Origin: Thalassospira mesophila
GTDB taxonomy: Bacteria > Pseudomonadota > Alphaproteobacteria > Rhodospirillales > Thalassospiraceae
Direction: 5' to 3'
DNA length: 64,000 nt
Assembly: GCF_002115755.1 (NCBI RefSeq)
Contig: NZ_JFKA01000009.1
Span: 105,438-169,437 of the forward strand
The notes under the pieces were generated by a model. It ran no database searches and was not told the DNA's origin. It saw only the letters and a program-made list of their open reading frames with translations. Shown piece after piece: positions 18,589 to 30,810 of this stretch; positions within the stretch are counted from its first letter, which is position 1, and each line of letters opens with the position of its first letter. A program made the position numbers and the translations under genes.

Positions 18589-19248
18589 ATGGGCTAATCC
18601 GCCGTCCCCGGGCTTGTCGGCGGCACTTGTGTGCCATTGCTCCGAAACAAACCTCTCTCTTTTTCCAAAAAATTTCATTTTCGAAAATTTATATACAAAA
18701 ATACGCCTTGACGCCCTGTGCCATCGCAAACATTTTGTCGATAATTCTATTCTTGCTATCCAACTTTCGCGGTAAACAGCAATTATCCGCACTCAGAACC
18801 CTTCCCCCTTACCCATGTGCCTTTTTACCCGTAATGCAATGCGAAGTTTCCGCACCACACTCGTCATTCGCGCGCCTTTCCGCATGACCGCACCGGTCGT
18901 TAACTCCCCGTTTTCGCCGAGATATCAAAGGTTTTAGTGCGTGCAAGCCTGACCGCAACGCCATAATCACACCCCGCTGATATTTTCAATTTGCAACGAT
19001 TCTGTAAAATGGACCGTACACATCAGGTAGCATGTCGCTTATATTTATCAACATGAGATTGTTTTTTCTATTTAAGTTTAAATGCAAAAACAATCACTTA
19101 TCGACGTCTTTTGCGCAAATTCGTTGAAAATTTATCGAATATTTTATTTTCACTTGCGTTTAATTTTACATGTTTGTAACGTTTGTGAAAATAAGGAACG
19201 ACAGCTGATACCAGCGGTCAATAATCCGGGCAATCAGGGAGGAAGCGG
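18589..19248. other. 660-bp gene-poor AT-rich region before glpD
   Basis: No convincing coding sequence lies here; the open frames are short and lack ribosome sites and family resemblance. Composition is more AT-rich than the neighbouring genes. A perfect 12-bp palindrome ATTTTCGAAAAT (18677-18688) lies in its first part. The last 150 bases are very AT-rich and must hold the glpD operon promoter; a GGGAGGA ribosome site ends the region. No GlpR-type operator could be assigned with confidence. Confidence 0.5.
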
Positions 19249-20790
19249 TTGCTCACTTCAGACACATATGACGTTGCCATTATTGGGGGCGGCATCAACG
19301 GCACAGGTATTGCGCGTGATGCAGCCGGGCGTGGATTAAAGGTTTTTTTGTGCGAACAAAACGACCTTGCCTCTGCCACATCCTCGGCCAGCACCAAGCT
19401 CATTCATGGCGGTTTGCGCTATCTGGAATATTACGAATTCCGGCTGGTGCGCGAAGCCCTGATCGAACGCGAAGTCCTGCTTAATGCGGCCCCGCACATC
19501 ATCTGGCCGCTGCGCTTTGTGCTGCCCCATGTCAAAGGGCTGCGCCCGGCATGGATGATCCGGCTGGGCCTGTTTCTTTATGATCATCTCGGGGGGCGCA
19601 AAAAACTCCCCGGCTCCAAAGGCGTGCGTCTGGCGGCCCATCCCGCCGGGGCGCCCTTGGCACCGGGCATGGACAAGGCCTTTGTTTATTCCGATTGCTG
19701 GGTACAGGATGCCCGCCTTGTTGTCTTAAACGCAATCGATGCGCAAAATCGCGGGGCCGAGATTAATGTTGGCACCGAATGCCTGTCGGCCCGGCGCGAA
19801 GGTGATTTATGGATTGTCACCGTGCGTCAAAATGGCGAAGAACGGCAAATTCGCGCCCGATCCCTGGTCAATGCAGCCGGGCCGTGGTGCGCCGAATTGC
19901 TGGAAAACAAGGTCGACGCCCATAAGAAACAGGGCATTCGCCTGGTTCAGGGCAGCCACATTGTCGTGCCCAAGCTGTTTGACCACGATTATTGCTATAT
20001 TTTCCAAAATCCCGATGGCCGCATTGTTTTTGCGATCCCCTATGAACAGGACTTCACCCTGATCGGCACCACCGACCGCGATTACAAAGGCGATCCCGCC
20101 AAGGTTGCCATTGGCAGCGACGAAATTTCCTATTTATGCGACCTCGCCAATACCTATTTTTCGCGCAAAATAACGCCCACCGACGTTGTCTGGTCTTATT
20201 CCGGGGTGCGCCCGCTTTATGGCAATGCCGATGAAGATGCCTCCGCCGTCACCCGCGATTATGTTCTGGAAATCGACCAGCAAAACGACGAAGCCCCGCT
20301 GCTTAACATTTACGGCGGCAAAATAACCACCTATCGCAAACTGGCAGAATCCGCCCTTGCCCGCCTCTCGCCTTATCTGGGCAATGACGAAGCCCCCTGG
20401 ACCAGCGGCACCCCGCTTCCCGGTGGCGACATGCCCAATGGCAATTTCGATGCCTATCTTGCCGCAATGCAGCAACGATTTTCCTGGCTTCCCGCTGCAC
20501 AGCTCTACCGTTACGTGCGAAATTACGGCACACTGAGCGATAGAATAATCGCCAATGCTTCTGATACCGCCGGTTTGGGCCAACATCTGGGCGGCGACGT
20601 TTATGAAAACGAACTGCGCTACCTGATGAAGCACGAATGGGCACGCTGCGCTGACGATGTTTTATGGCGGCGCTCCAAACTTGGGCTGCATGTGACACAG
20701 GATACCGCAACCGCCATCGCCAACTGGTTTGCCAAAAACAACCCCTCCCTCCTAACCGCCCCGATTGGCGAAGGAAACGAAGACAAATGA
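19249..20790 (+). CDS. glpD: Glycerol-3-phosphate dehydrogenase (FAD-dependent)
   Basis: 513 residues, the normal GlpD length. It oxidises glycerol-3-phosphate to dihydroxyacetone phosphate at the inner membrane, passing electrons to quinone. The FAD-binding loop IIGGGINGTGIARDAAGRG is at the N-terminus, followed by SASTKLIHGGLRYLEYYEF and a later IYGGKITTYRKLAESAL; all are GlpD signatures. The start appears to be TTG at 19249, 6-7 bases after GGGAGGA, because no ATG or GTG lies between the ribosome site and the FAD loop. It heads the glycerol importer genes (4-bp overlap with glpS), so uptake and oxidation are made together. The glycerol kinase needed between them is not in this window. Confidence 0.95.
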   Translation: MLTSDTYDVAIIGGGINGTGIARDAAGRGLKVFLCEQNDLASATSSASTKLIHGGLRYLEYYEFRLVREALIEREVLLNAAPHIIWPLRFVLPHVKGLRPAWMIRLGLFLYDHLGGRKKLPGSKGVRLAAHPAGAPLAPGMDKAFVYSDCWVQDARLVVLNAIDAQNRGAEINVGTECLSARREGDLWIVTVRQNGEERQIRARSLVNAAGPWCAELLENKVDAHKKQGIRLVQGSHIVVPKLFDHDYCYIFQNPDGRIVFAIPYEQDFTLIGTTDRDYKGDPAKVAIGSDEISYLCDLANTYFSRKITPTDVVWSYSGVRPLYGNADEDASAVTRDYVLEIDQQNDEAPLLNIYGGKITTYRKLAESALARLSPYLGNDEAPWTSGTPLPGGDMPNGNFDAYLAAMQQRFSWLPAAQLYRYVRNYGTLSDRIIANASDTAGLGQHLGGDVYENELRYLMKHEWARCADDVLWRRSKLGLHVTQDTATAIANWFAKNNPSLLTAPIGEGNEDK

Positions 20791-21887
20791 CCCTGACGCT
20801 TGAAAATATTACCAAAACCATGGGAGGTGTCACCCATATCGACGATGTGTCGATGACACTGGAACCAGGTTCGTTCAATGTCCTTCTGGGCCGAACTCTG
20901 GCGGGGAAAACCACCCTGATGCGGATCATGGCCGGGCTGGAACCGCCAACCAGCGGGCGTATTCTGGTTAATGGCACCAATGTTACCGGCCAACGCGTTC
21001 AAAAACGCAACATCGCCATGGTGTATCAGCAGTTCATCAATTACCCGTCGATGAATGTGTACGACAATATCGCATCGCCGCTGAAACTTCAGGGGGCCGA
21101 CAAGGCCGAAATCGACCGCCGCGTGCGCGAAACCGCCGAATTGATGCATATCGAACATCTGCTTGACCGTCTGCCCCAGGAACTTTCGGGCGGGCAGCAA
21201 CAGCGCACCGCCATGGCGCGCGCCATGGTCAAGGATTGCACGCTTCTTTTGCTCGACGAACCATTGGTTAATCTGGATTATAAATTGCGCGAAGAACTGC
21301 GCGAAGAAATTCCAAACCTGTTGGCAAAGCGCGACACCATTGTGGTTTACGCCACCACCGAACCGATGGAGGCCCTGCTTTTGGGCGGTAAATGTGCCGT
21401 CATGCATGAAGGCCGCGTTACCCAGTTTGGCGCCACCACCAGCGTTTTTCACAACCCGGCCACGGTCGAAACCGGCCTCATTTTTTCCGATCCGCCCATC
21501 AACCTGATCGCGGGTCACATTGCTGATCGCACTCTGTCGCTTGCCAGCGGCCACAATATCGCGCTGGCCGGTCATTTGTCAGGTATCAGCACCGGCAATT
21601 GCACCGTTGGCGTTCGGGCCAATCATTTATCCGTGGTTAATCCCGGCCCGCACGCCATCGCCATGCAAGGCAATGTCGAACTGGCCGAAATCACCGGGTC
21701 TGAAACCTTCGTTCATGTGCATTTCAACGATGCATCCTGGGTCATTCAGGAAGAAGGCGTTCACAATCCGCGCCTTGGCGAAACCTCCACCTTCTATCTC
21801 GACCCGTCACGCCTGTTTGTTTTTGATGCCGATAACCGGCTTATGGCAGCGCCCCCTGTTGAAATCGCAAATGGCAAGGCCGCCTGA
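20787..21887 (+). CDS. glpS: Glycerol ABC transporter ATP-binding protein GlpS
   Basis: 366 residues from the ATG that overlaps the glpD stop (ATGA). It is one of two ATPases of the rhizobial-type glycerol importer. Walker A is GRTLAGKTT (residues 35-43), the ABC signature is the canonical LSGGQQQR (about 133-140), and Walker B is LLLLDEP (about 154-160). The position of the H-loop His reads ATTEPMEA (about 188-195), so the switch histidine is missing. Its partner GlpT shows the reverse pattern (intact His, altered signature). The C-terminal third is a MalK/TOBE-like regulatory part. The order glpD-S-T-P-Q-U-V supports the assignment. Confidence 0.93.
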   Translation: MTLTLENITKTMGGVTHIDDVSMTLEPGSFNVLLGRTLAGKTTLMRIMAGLEPPTSGRILVNGTNVTGQRVQKRNIAMVYQQFINYPSMNVYDNIASPLKLQGADKAEIDRRVRETAELMHIEHLLDRLPQELSGGQQQRTAMARAMVKDCTLLLLDEPLVNLDYKLREELREEIPNLLAKRDTIVVYATTEPMEALLLGGKCAVMHEGRVTQFGATTSVFHNPATVETGLIFSDPPINLIAGHIADRTLSLASGHNIALAGHLSGISTGNCTVGVRANHLSVVNPGPHAIAMQGNVELAEITGSETFVHVHFNDASWVIQEEGVHNPRLGETSTFYLDPSRLFVFDADNRLMAAPPVEIANGKAA

Positions 21888-21902
21888 GCCCGGAGATTTA
21901 AA

Positions 21903-22997
21903 ATGGCACGTATCGATCTTAAAAACCTGGCCCATTCCTACTTCCCTGATCCCAGGGGCGACGACGACTATGCGCTGCGCCGCATGGAACATGTCTGGGA
22001 AGATGGCGGCGCCTATGCTCTGCTTGGACCGTCGGGCTGTGGCAAAACCACGCTGTTAAACATCATTTCCGGCCTGCTCACCCCGTCACACGGGCAGGTT
22101 TTGTTTGATGGCAAGGATGTCACCGGTCTCGCCCCCGAACAGCGCAATATCGCCCAGGTTTTCCAGTTCCCCGTTATTTACGACACCATGACGGTGTTTG
22201 ATAACCTCGCCTTCCCCTTGCGCAACCGTGGCATTGCCGAAACACAGGTGAAGTCACGCGTTCACGAAATCGCCGGGATGCTCGATTTAACCGGCAAGCT
22301 CAAACAAAAGGCGCGCGGTCTGGGGGCCGATGAAAAACAAACCATTTCGCTGGGGCGGGGGCTGGTGCGCGATGACGTTTCCGCCATCCTGTTTGACGAA
22401 CCGCTTACGGTTATCGACCCGCATCTGAAATGGGTTTTGCGCCGCAAGCTTAAGGAAATTCACAATAAACTGCGCCCGACCATGGTTTACGTCACCCATG
22501 ATCAGATCGAGGCCCTGACATTTGCCGACAAGGTTGTTGTTATGTATGGCGGCAAGGTGGTGCAGCTTGGCACCCCGCAGGAACTGTTTGAAAACCCGGC
22601 CCATACTTTTGTCGGCTATTTCATCGGCAGCCCCGGCATGAATTTCATGCCCTGTAACATCGATGCCGGTGCCGCCTGGGTTGATGGACAGCGCATTGCC
22701 CTGTCCGATACGCAAATGACCGCCCTTGGCAAGGCCACCGGCAAGCTTGAACTGGGCATTCGCCCCGAATTTGTCCGCCTGGAAGGCGAAACAGCGGTTG
22801 TCGGTGACGACGGTATTCCCGTTAACATCGTCAAGGTCGAGGATCTGGGCCAGTTCAAAATCGCCACCACCCGGTTTGGCAATGCCGAACTAAAGGTAAA
22901 AGTCGGCGAAGACCAGCAGATTAGCGGGCAAAACGGCATTCTGCGCTTTCCGCAGCAATGGACCAAAATTTATGCCGACAGTCAGTTGGTCGCGTAA
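21903..22997 (+). CDS. glpT: Glycerol ABC transporter ATP-binding protein GlpT
   Basis: 364 residues. Walker A GPSGCGKTT (about 42-50), Walker B ILFDEP (about 162-167) and the H-loop YVTHDQ (His about 199) are intact, but the signature motif is LGADEKQ (about 140-146) in place of LSGGQ. In a GlpS-GlpT heterodimer only the site made of GlpT Walker motifs and the GlpS signature would be fully canonical. A C-terminal TOBE-like domain follows. Do not confuse it with the E. coli glycerol-3-phosphate antiporter of the same name. It lies 15 bp after glpS and before the permeases. Confidence 0.93.
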   Translation: MARIDLKNLAHSYFPDPRGDDDYALRRMEHVWEDGGAYALLGPSGCGKTTLLNIISGLLTPSHGQVLFDGKDVTGLAPEQRNIAQVFQFPVIYDTMTVFDNLAFPLRNRGIAETQVKSRVHEIAGMLDLTGKLKQKARGLGADEKQTISLGRGLVRDDVSAILFDEPLTVIDPHLKWVLRRKLKEIHNKLRPTMVYVTHDQIEALTFADKVVVMYGGKVVQLGTPQELFENPAHTFVGYFIGSPGMNFMPCNIDAGAAWVDGQRIALSDTQMTALGKATGKLELGIRPEFVRLEGETAVVGDDGIPVNIVKVEDLGQFKIATTRFGNAELKVKVGEDQQISGQNGILRFPQQWTKIYADSQLVA

Positions 22998-23011
22998 GGG
23001 GGGCCGGGAAA

Positions 23012-23884
<873 letters not shown>

Positions 23885-23885
23885 A

Positions 23886-24689
23886 ATGAAGTTCCAGAAA
23901 CGTCATATCGCCCTTTTGGTTTATATCCTGTTCCTGTTGCTGCCCATTTACTGGCTGTTCAACATGTCGATTAAAACCAATACCGAAATTCTTGGGTCCA
24001 TGACCCTGTTTCCCGATAACCCGACTTTGGCAAACTATGCCACCATCCTGACCGATCCGGCATGGTATTCGGGCTATATCAATTCCATGATCTATGTCGC
24101 CATCAATGTGGTGATCTCGCTCACGGTGGCATTGCCGGCGGCCTATGCGTTTTCGCGCTATAATTTTACCGGCGACAAACACCTGTTTTTCTGGCTTTTG
24201 ACCAACCGTATGGCACCGCCTGCGGTGTTCCTGTTGCCATTCTTTCAGCTCTATTCGTCGGTCGGGTTATTTGACACCCATATTGCGGTTGCGCTGGCGC
24301 ATTGCCTGTTTAACGTGCCGCTTGCTGTCTGGATCCTCGAAGGTTTCATGTCGGGTATTCCCAAGGAAATCGATGAAACCGCCTATATCGACGGTTATTC
24401 ATTCCCGCGGTTTTTCACCACCATCTTTATTCCGCTTATTCGGTCGGGCATCGGGGTAACGGCGTTCTTCTGCTTCATGTTCAGCTGGGTTGAACTGCTG
24501 CTGGCGCGCACCCTGACCTCGGTTAACGCCAAACCAATTGTCGCCACCATGACCCGGACGGTTTCGGCATCAGGGATGGACTGGGGCGTGCTTGCGGCTG
24601 CGGGGGTGTTAACGATTGTGCCGGGGGCGCTGGTAATCTGGTTTGTGCGCAATTACATCGCCAAAGGCTTCGCGATGGGCCGGGTCTGA
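23886..24689 (+). CDS. glpQ: Glycerol ABC transporter permease GlpQ
   Basis: 267 residues, six membrane segments, MalG type. The EAA loop is IPKEIDETAYIDGYSFPRFFTTIFIPL. It starts one base after the glpP stop, with its GGGAGGAA ribosome site inside glpP. It is the second half of the inner-membrane channel and is unrelated to the E. coli phosphodiesterase GlpQ. Confidence 0.93.
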   Translation: MKFQKRHIALLVYILFLLLPIYWLFNMSIKTNTEILGSMTLFPDNPTLANYATILTDPAWYSGYINSMIYVAINVVISLTVALPAAYAFSRYNFTGDKHLFFWLLTNRMAPPAVFLLPFFQLYSSVGLFDTHIAVALAHCLFNVPLAVWILEGFMSGIPKEIDETAYIDGYSFPRFFTTIFIPLIRSGIGVTAFFCFMFSWVELLLARTLTSVNAKPIVATMTRTVSASGMDWGVLAAAGVLTIVPGALVIWFVRNYIAKGFAMGRV

Positions 24690-24713
24690 TCGGTAAAGAA
24701 AGGAATTAAAACA

Positions 24714-24986
24714 ATGTCATGGATGGCCTGGACACCGGTTACAGCAGTTTTCTTCACCTGCATCGCCTTGATGCTGGTTGGCATGGGCGTTTGGCAGGCG
24801 GTTTCGCCCACCATTGCGCGCCGGGGATTTTTGCCGCTGGTTACAACGCGGGGCGACCGCCTTTTTATCAGTTTGCTTGGTGCGGCTTACATCCATCTTG
24901 CCTGGCTCGCCGTTAGCGACGCAACAGTCCTGATCGCATCGGGCATCGCGCTCGTCTGGCTGCTTGTCGTCATGCGCTGGGGTTAA
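24714..24986 (+). CDS. glpU: Small membrane protein GlpU (DUF2160)
   Basis: 90 residues with about three hydrophobic segments (VTAVFFTCIALMLVGMGVW, LFISLLGAAYIHLAWLAV, TVLIASGIALVWLLVVM). DUF2160 proteins always sit between glpQ and glpV in this transporter type; the role is not established. A good AAAGGAA ribosome site precedes the ATG. Confidence 0.88.
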   Translation: MSWMAWTPVTAVFFTCIALMLVGMGVWQAVSPTIARRGFLPLVTTRGDRLFISLLGAAYIHLAWLAVSDATVLIASGIALVWLLVVMRWG

Positions 24987-25127
24987 ATTCATCGGGTGGC
25001 CGTGATGTGTCCTACACCGTCGCGGGCACCTTTTATCCTTCGCCAGGGCGGGCATCGGTCTTCCCCCGTTTTGGTGTGCCGGATTTAAAACTGGCAATTT
25101 AACGGAAGACCAACAGGGAGGAACGAC

Positions 25128-26882
<1,755 letters not shown>

Positions 26883-26901
26883 CTGCTCGTAAAACGGCAA
26901 A

Positions 26902-26940
26902 GGGAAGCCGAAGGTGTCTGCGCTTTCGGCTTCCCCCTTC
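26902..26940 (+). terminator. Terminator of the glp operon
   Basis: An 11-bp stem (GGGAAGCCGAA / TTCGGCTTCCC) follows the glpV stop by about 20 bases, with a C/T-rich tail. Confidence 0.8.
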
Positions 26941-27071
26941 TCCCACCTCAACATCCCTGAAAATCGCCCAAAATTAGCAATATTCGCAATATTCAGGGTC
27001 CAAAACACCCGGTATCGCATGTTATACTGCGCGCGCGCGGCCTCCCCTTTGCATCATCAGGCAGGAAATTT

Positions 27072-27932
27072 ATGACACGCCATTTTACATCGCCCCTGCG
27101 CAAAACGGCTCTCGCGGTGGCGTGCGTCGTAACATTCCCCGGTCTTGCATCTGCGGCGGCGGCATCGTCGCTCGATGACGGGGTCAATGCCTATCGTCAC
27201 GGTGATTTTAAAAAATCGGCCAGCGTCTTTACCCCGCTTGCCAAACAAGGCAATGCAACCGCGCAATATTTGCTGTCGTGCCAAATGATCAATGGCATTG
27301 GCATGCCCGCCGATCAGGATGCAGGCTGGCAAATGCTTGACCATGCCGCACAGGCAGGCCTCCCCGATGCCGAAATTCTACAGGCCCGCCGCCTCGAAGC
27401 CCTGCAAGGGTCCCGCCACGATATTCAAACACTTTATGAAAATGCCGCCCATAAGGGCAGCAGTCAGGCCTTGATGTGGCTGGCCCTTGATGATTTGCAA
27501 AACAACCGCAAAGACGCCGCCCGGCAACACCTTGATAACGCCTGGTCCGCAGGCGACCCGCGTGCCGCCACCATGATCGCGACCCGTTTCACCGCCGACC
27601 CTGTCGCGCGCGAAAAATGGCTTCGTCAGGCCGCCGAACATGGCGAATTACACGCAGCGGCCTATCTGGCGCAGGATTACGAAAAATCCGACGACCGTGC
27701 CCAAGCGGTTGGCTGGTGCGCCGTTGCCTCGGGCCTGCCCGGCCACGATGCCAATATCGACTGGAAAAAAATTGGCGATGCGATTACCCAAAACTGTGCC
27801 CGTCTTGATGCCGATATGGAACCGGCTGCGCGCACCGATAACCGCGAAAAAGTCGATACCTTCCTGCACGATTTTTTCGCCAATTACCACCCGTGGAAAC
27901 CGTGGCGCCCCTGTGTGGTCAAATCCGAATAG
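27072..27932 (+). CDS. Secreted Sel1-like repeat protein
   Basis: 286 residues with an N-terminal signal sequence (KTALAVACVVTFPGLASAAAA). Repeats of the Sel1/TPR alpha-solenoid type follow (AYRHGDFKKSASVFTPLAKQ, AQYLLSCQMINGIGMPADQD, MLDHAAQAGLPDAEI, EKWLRQAAEHGELHAAAYLA). Such proteins act as protein-binding scaffolds in the cell envelope; the partner is unknown. It stands alone between the glp terminator and a convergent LysR gene. Confidence 0.8.
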   Translation: MTRHFTSPLRKTALAVACVVTFPGLASAAAASSLDDGVNAYRHGDFKKSASVFTPLAKQGNATAQYLLSCQMINGIGMPADQDAGWQMLDHAAQAGLPDAEILQARRLEALQGSRHDIQTLYENAAHKGSSQALMWLALDDLQNNRKDAARQHLDNAWSAGDPRAATMIATRFTADPVAREKWLRQAAEHGELHAAAYLAQDYEKSDDRAQAVGWCAVASGLPGHDANIDWKKIGDAITQNCARLDADMEPAARTDNREKVDTFLHDFFANYHPWKPWRPCVVKSE

Positions 27933-27967
27933 TCATGCCAGTCACACCGGCTTTGCACTAATAACCC

Positions 27968-28906
27968 TCACCGGTGCAAATAGGTCGTTCGGCACACATT
28001 CATCACTGTGTTCCGCAACCATTTATGCGCCGGGTCGGCATCCATGCGCGGATGCCACATTGCCGATATTTTGAACTCAGGTGTGGCAACCGGCAGCTCA
28101 AAACTGGCAAGACCCGACATCGCATCATGATCGGGCAATTGTTTATTGCCAACGCAGGATTGCGGCACCAGCGCCACCAGGTCAGACTGCCGCGCAATCC
28201 GCATCGCATCAGGAAATCCGGGCACAACAACCTTTATCGATCGCGCCAGCCCCAATGCGTGTAAAGCCGTATCAATCGGCCCCGCCGTATTGCCATCTTT
28301 CGATACCGCAATATGGTGACATGCGGCATAGGCTTCCGGGCGGATCACGCCGCCCGCCGCCAACAACCAATGCCCCGTTCGCACAAGCCCGACCAAGCGG
28401 TCATTAAACAAAAACCGGGTACGAATTTCGGGCGCGGTTGTGCCAATCACCCCTATTTCAAGGTCAATCGTCCCGTCGCGCAAGGGGCCCGCATCCTTGT
28501 CGGGTTTGGGGGCAAAACGCAGGCACACACCCGGCGCTGCCTTGCTTATTGCCGCCACAACCGGGCCGGATAGAAATTCCATAAAGGCTTCGCTAACCCG
28601 CATCGTAAATGTCAGCTCAAGTCCGCCGACATCCAAATCGTTCATCTGCGGGCGCAGCACGGCTTGCGCATCACGCGACAGCCTGTGAACATGCGCGCGC
28701 AGTTCTTCTGCCCGCCGTGTCGGCACCATTCCCCGTCCGGCGCGCACCAGCAACGGATCACCGGTTGCGGCGCGCAACCGCGCAAGGGTGCGGCTCATCG
28801 CCGATATGCTCAGGCCAAGGCGCTGAGCGGCCGCCGTCACACTGCTTTCGGCCAGCAACACATCCAGCGCGACCAGAAGATTAAGATCAACATCAATATT
28901 GTTCAT
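27968..28906 (-). CDS. LysR family transcriptional regulator
   Basis: About 312 residues from the ATG at 28906 (MNNIDVDLNLLVALDVLL); a GTG two codons earlier is the alternative. The helix-turn-helix is SSVTAAAQRLGLSISAMSRTLARL, and the effector part has the NodD/LeuO-like style (LELTFTMRVSEAFMEFLSG, DLEIGVIG). It diverges from an SDR gene across about 130 bp and probably controls it. Confidence 0.92.
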   Translation of the reverse strand: MNNIDVDLNLLVALDVLLAESSVTAAAQRLGLSISAMSRTLARLRAATGDPLLVRAGRGMVPTRRAEELRAHVHRLSRDAQAVLRPQMNDLDVGGLELTFTMRVSEAFMEFLSGPVVAAISKAAPGVCLRFAPKPDKDAGPLRDGTIDLEIGVIGTTAPEIRTRFLFNDRLVGLVRTGHWLLAAGGVIRPEAYAACHHIAVSKDGNTAGPIDTALHALGLARSIKVVVPGFPDAMRIARQSDLVALVPQSCVGNKQLPDHDAMSGLASFELPVATPEFKISAMWHPRMDADPAHKWLRNTVMNVCRTTYLHR

Positions 28907-29039
28907 GCCCACAGCCTATCTCATTCGCGGCACCTGACCTAGCGTTTGACGCAACTATAATCTGCTTTCGCTGCGTCTGGCGCCCATGATTGAAGTGTCT
29001 ATATTTGCATTAAACCCCACCCGCAAAGGACACCAATCC

Positions 29040-29768
29040 ATGCCCAACACCACATCAAATACGCCGACCAAAACAATCCTTCTCATCGGTGCATCGCGGG
29101 GCCTTGGTCATGCGATGGCGGCAGAATTTCTGAAAAAAGGCTGGAACGTTGTTGGCACAGTCCGTGATGGCAGCGGCCACACCTTGCTTCACGATCTGCA
29201 AGCCCACTATCAAAACCAGCTTGAAATTGAAATTCTCGACATTTGCAAACCGGATCAACTCTGCGCTTTGCATCAGCGCCTGTCAGATCGGAAATTCGAT
29301 ATTCTGTTTGTCAATGCCGGCACCGCCAACCCGGACCCAAACCAGACAATCGGCGAAATATCGACCAAAGACTTCACCGACCTCATGATCACCAATGCCC
29401 TTAGCCCGATGCGGGTGATTGAAACGCTAAAAGCCTGTGTTACCGCCACCGGCACCATCGGGGTTATGTCATCCGGGCAAGGCAGCATCGCCAATAATGA
29501 AACCGGCCTGCGCGAGCTTTATCGCGGTACCAAGGCCGCCCTTAACATGTTCATGCGCAGCTTCGCCGCCCGCGAGACCACCAACGCCACCCGATCACGC
29601 GCCTTTTGCGTCATGGCACCGGGCTGGGTCAAAACCGACCTTGGCGGGCCAGACGCCCGGCTGACAATTAACGAAAGCATCCCCAGCCTTGTCACTGTCC
29701 TGCTCGAAAAACACGGCAAACCGGGGCTGGAATATCTTGATTATCTGGGGCGCACAGTTCCCTGGTAA
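29040..29768 (+). CDS. Short-chain dehydrogenase/reductase
   Basis: 242 residues. It has the NAD(P) loop LLIGASRGLGHAMA near the N-terminus, the NAG motif in LFVNAGTANP, and catalytic Tyr-x3-Lys in LYRGTKAALNMF. I chose the ATG at 29040 because AAAGGA precedes it; an in-frame ATG 54 bases upstream has no such site. The substrate is unknown. It is divergent from the LysR gene, a common regulator-target pair. Confidence 0.9.
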   Translation: MPNTTSNTPTKTILLIGASRGLGHAMAAEFLKKGWNVVGTVRDGSGHTLLHDLQAHYQNQLEIEILDICKPDQLCALHQRLSDRKFDILFVNAGTANPDPNQTIGEISTKDFTDLMITNALSPMRVIETLKACVTATGTIGVMSSGQGSIANNETGLRELYRGTKAALNMFMRSFAARETTNATRSRAFCVMAPGWVKTDLGGPDARLTINESIPSLVTVLLEKHGKPGLEYLDYLGRTVPW

Positions 29769-29776
29769 ATCGGGTT

Positions 29777-30802
29777 TTACAACCGGGCCAAAATGTCGGC
29801 AGTCACCGGCATTTTGGCCAAGGTATTGTCAATCCGGTTGCGCCATTTGGGGCCACGATCCTGCGCATCCTCAAATGCTTCCTTTAAATCAAACGGCCGG
29901 TCCTGTGCCAAAACCTCAATCAGCAAGGCTGCCTGTCGCTGGTCCTTGCGTTGTTTTAAGGCGGCCTCACTGCCATGGCGCCGGTCAGCGACGATCAGCT
30001 TGTGAATGGCAAACCGTTCGGGTCGCGGCACGTTCACCAACAGGCCATTGCGATATAAAATCGCCGACTTGATCGGATCCGCGATCAAATAATTCAAATG
30101 ATGCAGGGACAACGCACTAACGCCAAGCGCCGGAAGGTTTTTAACCGTTTCGCGCTCGTCAAAGGACGGGCTTAAAAATTCAACCAACGATCCGTCCTGC
30201 TTTTGTTTCCAGCGCCAGAACGTGCGGCCTTCCTGCGAGGGGACAGCTTCAAATTTCAAATCGGCAAAAACTGCCGCCAGATCTTCATCAACATGGTCGC
30301 CAATCGCCAGCGACAAGCGTTCGAAACTGGCAATATCAACATCCATGGTCATCGCCACGTCATCCGCACCTAACCGTATGCCCAATTCACCCTCGTACAG
30401 GCGAAAGGCATTGGTGCCAACCAACACCCCCCCAAGGCGAAAAACCCCGACCCGCGCCATCGCCGCCAGCAGGCTTCCCGTACCCCGATCAACCGATAAC
30501 AGGCCTTCGGCACGCAAAATGCGCAATAATCGCCCGCATTGTTTTTCCTGGTCTTTCTGCGCGGCTTTAATCGCGGCAATCCGCGCAATACGTTCGCGAA
30601 TATCGTCATTATTGGGGCCAATAAACCGCGCAATGGTATCTGTGCCCAGACGATAGCGATCATACCAGTATTCCCGACCGTTCAGAATGCGCAATTCCGG
30701 TGTGCCGCGCACATCCAAAACCTGCGCGTCTTTTAGCAGACGCAACAAATCACTATAGGTCGCAACCGCCGTCGCGCTTAAATTTTGGCAAGTTTCCGCC
30801 AT
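29777..30802 (-). CDS. GSU2403-type nucleotidyltransferase-fold protein
   Basis: 341 residues. A nucleotidyltransferase core is visible: VLVGTNAF (Gly-Thr at 129-130) followed by MTMDVDIAS with the two metal-binding Asp (154 and 156). C-terminal motifs include NYLIADPIKSAILYRNGLLV and PERFAIHKLIVADRRHG. This family (PF12281-like) is related to the AbiEii/MenT nucleotidyltransferases, but its function is not established. There is no purine-rich ribosome site before the ATG. Instead a 30-bp palindrome begins 9 bases upstream, and a second copy lies further out, so the gene is probably tightly regulated. No partner antitoxin-like gene is adjacent. Confidence 0.78.
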   Translation of the reverse strand: MAETCQNLSATAVATYSDLLRLLKDAQVLDVRGTPELRILNGREYWYDRYRLGTDTIARFIGPNNDDIRERIARIAAIKAAQKDQEKQCGRLLRILRAEGLLSVDRGTGSLLAAMARVGVFRLGGVLVGTNAFRLYEGELGIRLGADDVAMTMDVDIASFERLSLAIGDHVDEDLAAVFADLKFEAVPSQEGRTFWRWKQKQDGSLVEFLSPSFDERETVKNLPALGVSALSLHHLNYLIADPIKSAILYRNGLLVNVPRPERFAIHKLIVADRRHGSEAALKQRKDQRQAALLIEVLAQDRPFDLKEAFEDAQDRGPKWRNRIDNTLAKMPVTADILARL

Positions 30803-30810
30803 ATCGCACC

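Noticed and set aside
18627..18887. Small protein gene in the gap before glpD
   Set aside because: The 86-codon open frame lacks a ribosome site, has an unconvincing composition and no recognisable motif.
20619..21575. 318-codon open frame on the minus strand inside glpS
   Set aside because: It is antisense to clear ABC ATPase motifs and has no family resemblance; GC-rich third positions produce such frames.
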